A stretch of DNA of 64,000 bases from Lineus longissimus. Its lineage: Eukaryota; Nemertea; Pilidiophora; Heteronemertea; Lineidae. The DNA lies in contig NC_088326.1 in NCBI RefSeq assembly GCF_910592395.1, positions 5,773,001 through 5,837,000 of the forward strand, in the 5' to 3' direction. A program made the translations under genes and the position numbers. A model generated the notes under the pieces. The model made no database searches and had not been told where the DNA came from. It saw nothing but the letters and a program-made list of their open reading frames with translations. Of the stretch, positions 58,331 to 64,000 are shown one piece after another (position 1 is the first letter of the stretch; each line of letters starts with the position of its first letter).

Positions 58331-59367
58331 GTTATGATAACTCTTTAATATCAAGAGCGTAGAGAGGGCAATTAGTGTCTGTCAGTGTCGTATGATCGAA
58401 TTGGTGGCGCCGCCTGTTTTTTAACAAGTTATAAGTCAAACCAAAAACGTCGGAAGATCTATCAAATAAAATTCCCTTTAATTAAGAATGGTTTCGTTTT
58501 TAACAACTGATTTTGACCGGCTAATGCTCACTCAATTTGTTAAACAAAACTAAGGTGTAAAACACGGAGATAGAGGACTACCGGGAGAATCACAATCCTG
58601 ATCAACTCCGGGGCTCAGTAGACTATTAAATCTGCTATAGGATCTGTGTACATTTTGTGTACATACATTTTCGTGATTTAAAAAAAAAATCGACGCTTCG
58701 ATTTTCATCAAACTTTGCAGAAATGTAGTCCTATATCGTGTCAATGTGAATTTTAGAAAATGTCAATGATAACAAATTGTTTTATAAGCTTTTTCGTGAG
58801 ACCTGCGAGAATATGACACGATGCGGGGCCGTGTTTACTGTCTGTGAGATAAGATCTTTCCGACCCCGTAAAATCTAGAAAAAGGAGTTCGTATTTCAAA
58901 AGCGACCTGAATCATGTTAGTTGATATCATTCAAAATCAAAAAAGACTAAAATGATGTTTGCAAACCAAATAACTAACATTCCAGGCAGTATTTAGGCAT
59001 GACAGGGCCTTTTTTTAAATTTCATCACATTTGTCCCATGGTACTACTGAACAGTTAATAGTGATCCCAGCCCTCCGGGCATTATACGTGCCAAATCCAG
59101 GTTTCAAGTCATCTCGTATTCCTGAATTCCGATTCCCTCGATCATGCGTCCAGGGAAACAGCGCTTCCTTGAGGCTTCCTTGAGGCTTCCTTGAAGTTCT
59201 GATTCAACTAATGCATTCGTATCTGGGGATTTCGGTGGACACGATCGATGAAGTTTCACATTGAAGGTACCGATAGGCACAATTTGTGAAAAGCTTTTTT
59301 TTGTTTATGCTTGCTTTACGATATTTTGCTTCGTCACGCCGCCCAAATAGAGAGGTACAGTTTAGTT
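58331..59367. other. Non-coding, nothing recognised
   Basis: A short triplicate GAGGCTTCCTT occurs at about 59171-59192. No gene. Confidence 0.35.
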
Positions 59368-60660
59368 GGTAAAACCTGGACACAGATTTTGGACGCTGGA
59401 CGCTAAGTGTTGCAACTTTGGATCGCATCACCTGCATTAAATAAATCTCGCCTCCAGTTATATGAATTGAAGTAGGCCTTATTGAATTGACGGAACGGAC
59501 TCGACTGGAACGGTTTTGGACTTTTAGTGCACAGCGGGATCGATTACCAGGTGGGCCGCTGGAGCATTAAACCTGGTGTTATGACTGTGGTAGGTGGTGG
59601 GGCTGACCTTAGGGCATTTATCACAGAGTGGAACCGAAGAATCCAGCCTTGAATAAATCTCAAGTGTCACATAGCAGTTGACCCGAACGGGTCAGCGTGA
59701 TGAACGCGTTGGTCACCCAACGTGTACAGGAATTAAAAAATCCAAGTGAGTCGAACCTCAACAAAACACTGCACCACTAGCCAGCAACAATGTGTAAGAC
59801 ATTGCTCAGCTCATCAACAAATAGACGTGTTCAATCTATTATCAGTAAGTCGCGTTCGGATAAGTACGGTCCCATCATCAAACGCACTGAAAGTTTGATA
59901 TCCTAGCTATTCCAGTCAGGTTTGTTCCGTGAAATCGATGATACTCCGTCGGGCCACTTGTGTCCCTTTGATGTCAGTGCACTATAGTCTAGACGAATAC
60001 GAGACAAGACCACAATTGATTTTTTAAGCCTTTTAACAGTTAAATTGTCAATGTTTGACCGCGACGCATCAAATACTGCGTGGGGTTGCGAATCTGAAAT
60101 TTTGATATGATATTCCGGACAGTCGGGCAAGTAAATGGTGGAAATTTTTTGATAATCGACAAATTAGACAGACATTGATATTTCCACTCTTTTCAGCCAA
60201 CTGGCAGAAAAATCTCAAACCACGCCCCCTATTACCAAATTAGGAAAATTCGAAATTAATTTTTTCATCAAATAATTTCTTTATATCTGTAGACTTGCCA
60301 CAACAATTTTTTTTTCAATACCTCACCAAATATGTACTTGAGAGTTAAAAACATGCACTAGTCTAATTGATGGGCCTTGACCCTCCAACCTATGAATATT
60401 CATTAGTGGTCTTGTCTCATACTGAGGAAGTTCATTGAAGGATGGTCGTCTCCGTTACAGTGCAAGTTATTGAAGCCAACGCTACAAACCTTGGTTGATT
60501 CTGTGTCGTTGGAAGTCTGTTCACATGTTGAGGTTACCAAATCAAATAAACGATTCATCTTGAACTGCAGGCGAGGTTCATGGAATCCAGGCAGTGCAAT
60601 CCAATAATACAAAACTTAGCGTCCAGCGTCCACCGTCCAAATATGTGTCCAGGTTTTACC
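59368..60660. repeat. Inverted arms around a nested MITE
   Basis: GGTAAAACCTGGACACA at 59368 continues to GGACGCTGGACGCTAAG. The inverse CTTAGCGTCCAGCGTCC ... TGTGTCCAGGTTTTACC ends at 60660. About 1.29 kb apart with no ORF of note. Could be a non-autonomous TIR element. It hosts the MITE at 60001-60418. Confidence 0.5.
60001..60418 (-). mobile_element. 418-bp MITE with 4-bp target duplication, copy 2
   Basis: Ends GAGACAAGACCACAATTG and CATTAGTGGTCTTGTCTC with ATAC on both sides. Inverted relative of 27821-28263. Confidence 0.85.
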
Positions 60661-60857
60661 TACTATCAAGCAGATATATGATGCTTGAAATCAGTCCATA
60701 GCAGGCCCAGTAACTCAGAGTCCGAATGTACGCGTCAGTTAAAAACGACCATTGTGGGCCTCGAAATTTAGGATTACCAGATGACTCAGAACCTGGACTT
60801 GGCGCACAATGCCAGAGTTCAGGGTTTTGATTCTACGGAGTGGAGAACATATTATAC

Positions 60858-61768
60858 ACATTGGGCGATTTCAAAGTCAGTTTTTATATTTAGTTTTAAA
60901 ACTAAATGGAACACTAAAACCCTTGATTAAACCAGCATTGAAATGAAGTGGGTTTAAGTTTCATCCTAATTCAAAGTCGGTGTTTGTTGGTTTTAGCATT
61001 ATGTCCGGTTTTAGCTTAAAGCTAAGGGATGGTTTTAGTGTCAAAAACAAACACCGGGACTAAAACTAAAACTCTCCACAACACCAGAAATGAAATCAGT
61101 TCTGGTGTTAGTTTTAGCATTATCCTATTTCAAATTAGGTTTTAGTTTCACACTGAAACCAGTTGGAACAACATGTTCTGATCTTAATCCCAGCTCGGTG
61201 TTATATTTGGAAGATATTTAGTGCATTTTGTATCACCAATAAAACTAACACCTTAGGCATTAACACCAAGTGGATTTCAAAGTTGGTGTTGGTGTTAAGA
61301 AGGGAAAAAATCATGTTGTTCGTACCATTTCAAGGAGTAGTTGCTGGTATTTTGAACGCTGATGGGAATGATGATGGACATGAAAGAAGACCACCAAATT
61401 TGTATTTCTGACAAATGTTTTCAATGTTTGACAATTTTTATTTCAGGCGTCTGCTAAAATTCTTGTCAGGCAAGATCAGAAGTGGTTACAATAGGGAAAC
61501 AACAGTAACAATGACAACATCATGCATGTTTGGTTTTTCCAAGGTTTTATCTCTGTCCATCTTGGTGTCAGTTTTACCTGCAGAATAAAACCTCTTCTTA
61601 GTTTCAGCCAAGGTTTTAGGTGTTTAGATAAAACCAAGTGTTGGTGTTAAACAAAAACCTCGAATTGGTCTTATCAAGACATAGGTTTTTAGGGGTAGAA
61701 ATTAAGAATAAATCTGACACTAACATCCAACAATAAAACCAAAACTAACTTTGATATCACCCATTGTA
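60858..61768. mobile_element. 911-bp TIR element with internal terminus-like repeats
   Basis: ACATTGGGCGATTTCAAAGT then CAGTTTT at the left is inverted at the right (AAAACTAACTTTGATATCAC then CCATTGT), with about four mismatches in 27. The interior repeats TTCAAAGTYGGTGTT (60971, 61276), TTTCAAATTAGGTTTTAG and GGTTTTAGTG, with AAAACTAAAAC runs in both orientations. Non-coding. Confidence 0.6.
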
Positions 61769-63097
61769 CAGTAAGGAGGGTTTCGCAATCAAGGCTTGCC
61801 AAACCTCCCTAATCAAGGTATGAAAAGACTGCTAATGCGGGTCTCGACCCCCCAACCAAATCATCCATTCAAAGCAATTATTGCTAGCAGAATGTCACCT
61901 GATCTTTCGCCAGTATGACTTCCTGCTTTCAGCTTACCTCCCCGTGCATTACGGTAGCGACGGAAATAGTACCTTTGGGATAGGACTGATGCTCTGATCA
62001 AAGCAATGGACGTGACATGGCTACAAATGGGTTTTCTTACATGTCATGTGTGTGCCATGGTATTTCATCATTGTTCCTTGATGTTTTGTGGAAATTCGAG
62101 TATTCCATGAAAACTAGGAGGCCTATACCTTCGCGTAAGAACTATCAGATCAGTTCTGAAGTGACTGAGATTGTTTAGGTTCTTTCTGTAGCCCAGCGAA
62201 TGATGCGCCATCACTACCCTGTAAATACGACCAAACTGGAACCAAGCAAATATGAACAGATTTATATACTAAGACCCCCCCCCCCCCCCTAATCGTTTCT
62301 TATCGTAGGTGGGTGGGTGTGTTTCGTGCGTAATCCCTACATTCCGGGGCCCTGTTCACTATGTTCTATGCTCTCCGTTTTCTATGTATCCGTCTATGTT
62401 CGCCCATCACGAGAGAATACAAGATTAATGGTATTGGTAGAAATATCTCCAATTAAAAATGACAGAGATGGCGTTGGGCATTGGTTACATACATAGGCTT
62501 ATATATAGCAAGTTTGAGTTATGATGAGGAAAAGGGCCAGGGCTGGTCATGGTTATAGAAGCTGGAACTAGCACATATGGGGTATTGTCAGGGTCAGAGT
62601 TATTTCATTTATTATTTGCTAGTGATGAATAGTCAGCCCTTCAAAGTTTATTTACAGAATTTTAGGCACCTGTGGAACATTGACAGCGGATTGGGCAACA
62701 TAGAGCTCGAGGAATAAACGGGGCGCATAGAACCGGGGACCGTACAGGACTGAGGGAACATAGGTACGTGTCTATAGCACAGCATCGATAGGATGCTGAA
62801 ACGCATTAACCAATATTGAAGATTGAGATTGGAAACTGCAGGATGCAAAGGAAAATTACAGGCCCTGATAATGCCCAATATTACGAATACATGCGCAGAC
62901 TATTTGTCATCCATTCAAGGCATCTAAAGCGGTGAAGGATTATCTTCGCTGTGTGGCCTCTTGCAAAGTATTCTAATCATAATGATTTAGGATCGTTGAA
63001 TATGTTTGAGCCGATAAATGATTTTGTTATCTTTGTAAATATACGGTATATATGAACAAACCCTTTTTTTGACTACATGTACACGTTTGAAAGACAG
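61769..63097. other. Non-coding; C homopolymer and short motif repeats
   Basis: A C13 tract near 62275. CTATGT-containing motifs recur at 62360-62400 and inverted at 62695-62765 (TTCTATGC / GCATAGAA, CCGGGG / CCGGGGA) but do not make a clean hairpin. No gene. Confidence 0.35.
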
Positions 63098-63550
63098 AGA
63101 ATATTCACTAGTTGGAGGCTTTTTCCGACTACTTAACGGTTTCTCTAACTTTTTCCTGATTTATCCGGCTAAAGTCCGACATTGTCCGACTTTTTCCGGA
63201 AAGGTCAACATTCAAGAAAACCTGCGAAAAATACTAGAGGGCTTCCCAAAATATGACATTATGTTAAGGCCTATGTTGAATGGGGTTAATGAGGTGTGAG
63301 CTCAGAGTGACCCTGAGTGTGAATACTAATTAGCTCACTCAATAAGGTCACCTCATTTACCCAATTCAACAAAGGGCTTTAATCTTTATTGCCCTTGCCC
63401 TATATACCAGGGAAGACTTGGTATTTTTCACAGGTTTTTTAGAAATCCGACCTTTCAGGGAAAAGTTGGACAGCGTCGAACTTTTGTCGGATAAATCAGG
63501 AAAAAGTTAGAGAAACCGAAAATAGTCTCCTGCTAGTGATTATTCATTAC
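63098..63550. repeat. Nested foldback element
   Basis: Outer arms of about 110 bp: GAATATTCACTAG, then TTTCTCTAACTTTTTCCTGA and TTATCCG, inverted at 63430-63550. Inside, a second hairpin: AAGGCCTATGTTGAATGGGG with AATGAGGTG pairs with CACCTCATTTACCCAATTCAAC at 63348-63380. Non-coding. Confidence 0.65.
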
Positions 63551-64000
63551 TGTTGAGAGGTTGCTGATGACATGGATCGTTAGAATGTGCAAAACTACAA
63601 ATTTCAAAGTTTCGTGAATGCATGATCGACAGGTATAAAGTTTCTTAATTTCAATGGGACGATCTTCACCTTCATCAGTCCAGAAGTCTGCCATGATTAC
63701 TGTAACCATGTGACGAAATGAAATGTATTGATTGGCTATCGCAGGTGAATCGCGTCGGAAACCTTCCCCAACTTCATGACCTGAAGATCGGGCCGCATCG
63801 CAGGGGTATTCGCACTTCATGACTGACTGCGACTCGGCCTCATAAGACTGGATCAATTCAGTCTTGTAAGACTGGTTCGTGTGATCGACTGCTGACTACT
63901 GCCTACGGTAGGTCGTATATTTTTTTCCGCATTATCCCACCCGATCGGCAGAGTCTTAAGCAATCGCGTCGGGCTCGAGTCGTATAATGTGGCAAGGCCT
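63551..64000. other. No supported gene
   Basis: A 107-codon minus-strand ORF (63533-63856) could contain an exon (MADFWTDEGEDRPIEIKKL), but no family is recognised and its start overlaps the foldback arm. Confidence 0.25.

Noticed and set aside
63533-63856. 107-codon minus-strand ORF as a host exon
   Set aside because: No recognised family; its end overlaps a foldback arm and no neighbouring exons are visible within the window.

Overview
This is animal nuclear DNA, most likely from a marine invertebrate. Coding sequence is sparse, genes are split by GT-AG introns or are intronless GPCRs, and much of the recognisable sequence is transposon-derived. The mix includes Penelope-like (PLE) remnants, pogo/Tigger, a Mutator-like long-TIR element, many hairpin MITEs, a tRNA-derived SINE, and a tandem-repeat element with a GAC microsatellite and a terminal hairpin. 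I cannot name the phylum from sequence alone.

Layout. 0-5 kb: non-coding, with a MITE and one copy of a dispersed repeat ('family A') that itself carries a 716-bp insertion. 5.06-10.4 kb (minus): a four-exon gene encoding the S1 and S2 halves of an ionotropic-glutamate-receptor ligand-binding domain. The two halves join in frame with no visible channel segment, a Ser/Thr/Pro stalk precedes them, and a hydrophobic C-terminus follows. 10.4-15.9 kb: repeats. 15.9-19.1 kb (minus): a DNA transposon with an intact 578-aa ORF and a broken second ORF, split by a TIR element carrying a Myb/SANT ORF. 21-25 kb: LINE endonuclease remnant, MITEs, and the tandem-repeat element.

25.7-43.7 kb: a tandem array of three duplicated segments. 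Each carries one intronless class A GPCR (343-346 aa, all minus strand, all intact) with similar flanks. Family A repeats lie between the units, which suggests unequal exchange. The array has since been hit by a pogo element (between copies 2 and 3), a Mutator-like element with a 9-bp target duplication, two TA-flanked elements, PLE tails and others. The paralogous units often show the empty site, so insertion boundaries can be read directly.

44-50 kb: more MITEs and repeats. 50.46-55.53 kb: a 5.07-kb segment bounded by inverted ends beginning TATGTGACCC. It encloses a clean five-exon gene for a 308-aa Cys/His-rich protein, and is a candidate undescribed transposon. 55.5-64 kb: a SINE, hairpins, a MITE with 4-bp target duplications nested between inverted arms, a TIR element with internal repeats, and a nested foldback.

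The likely host genes are the glutamate-receptor-like gene and the three GPCRs. The other coding regions look transposon-derived. Gene models are read from the sequence alone, with no transcript or database support.
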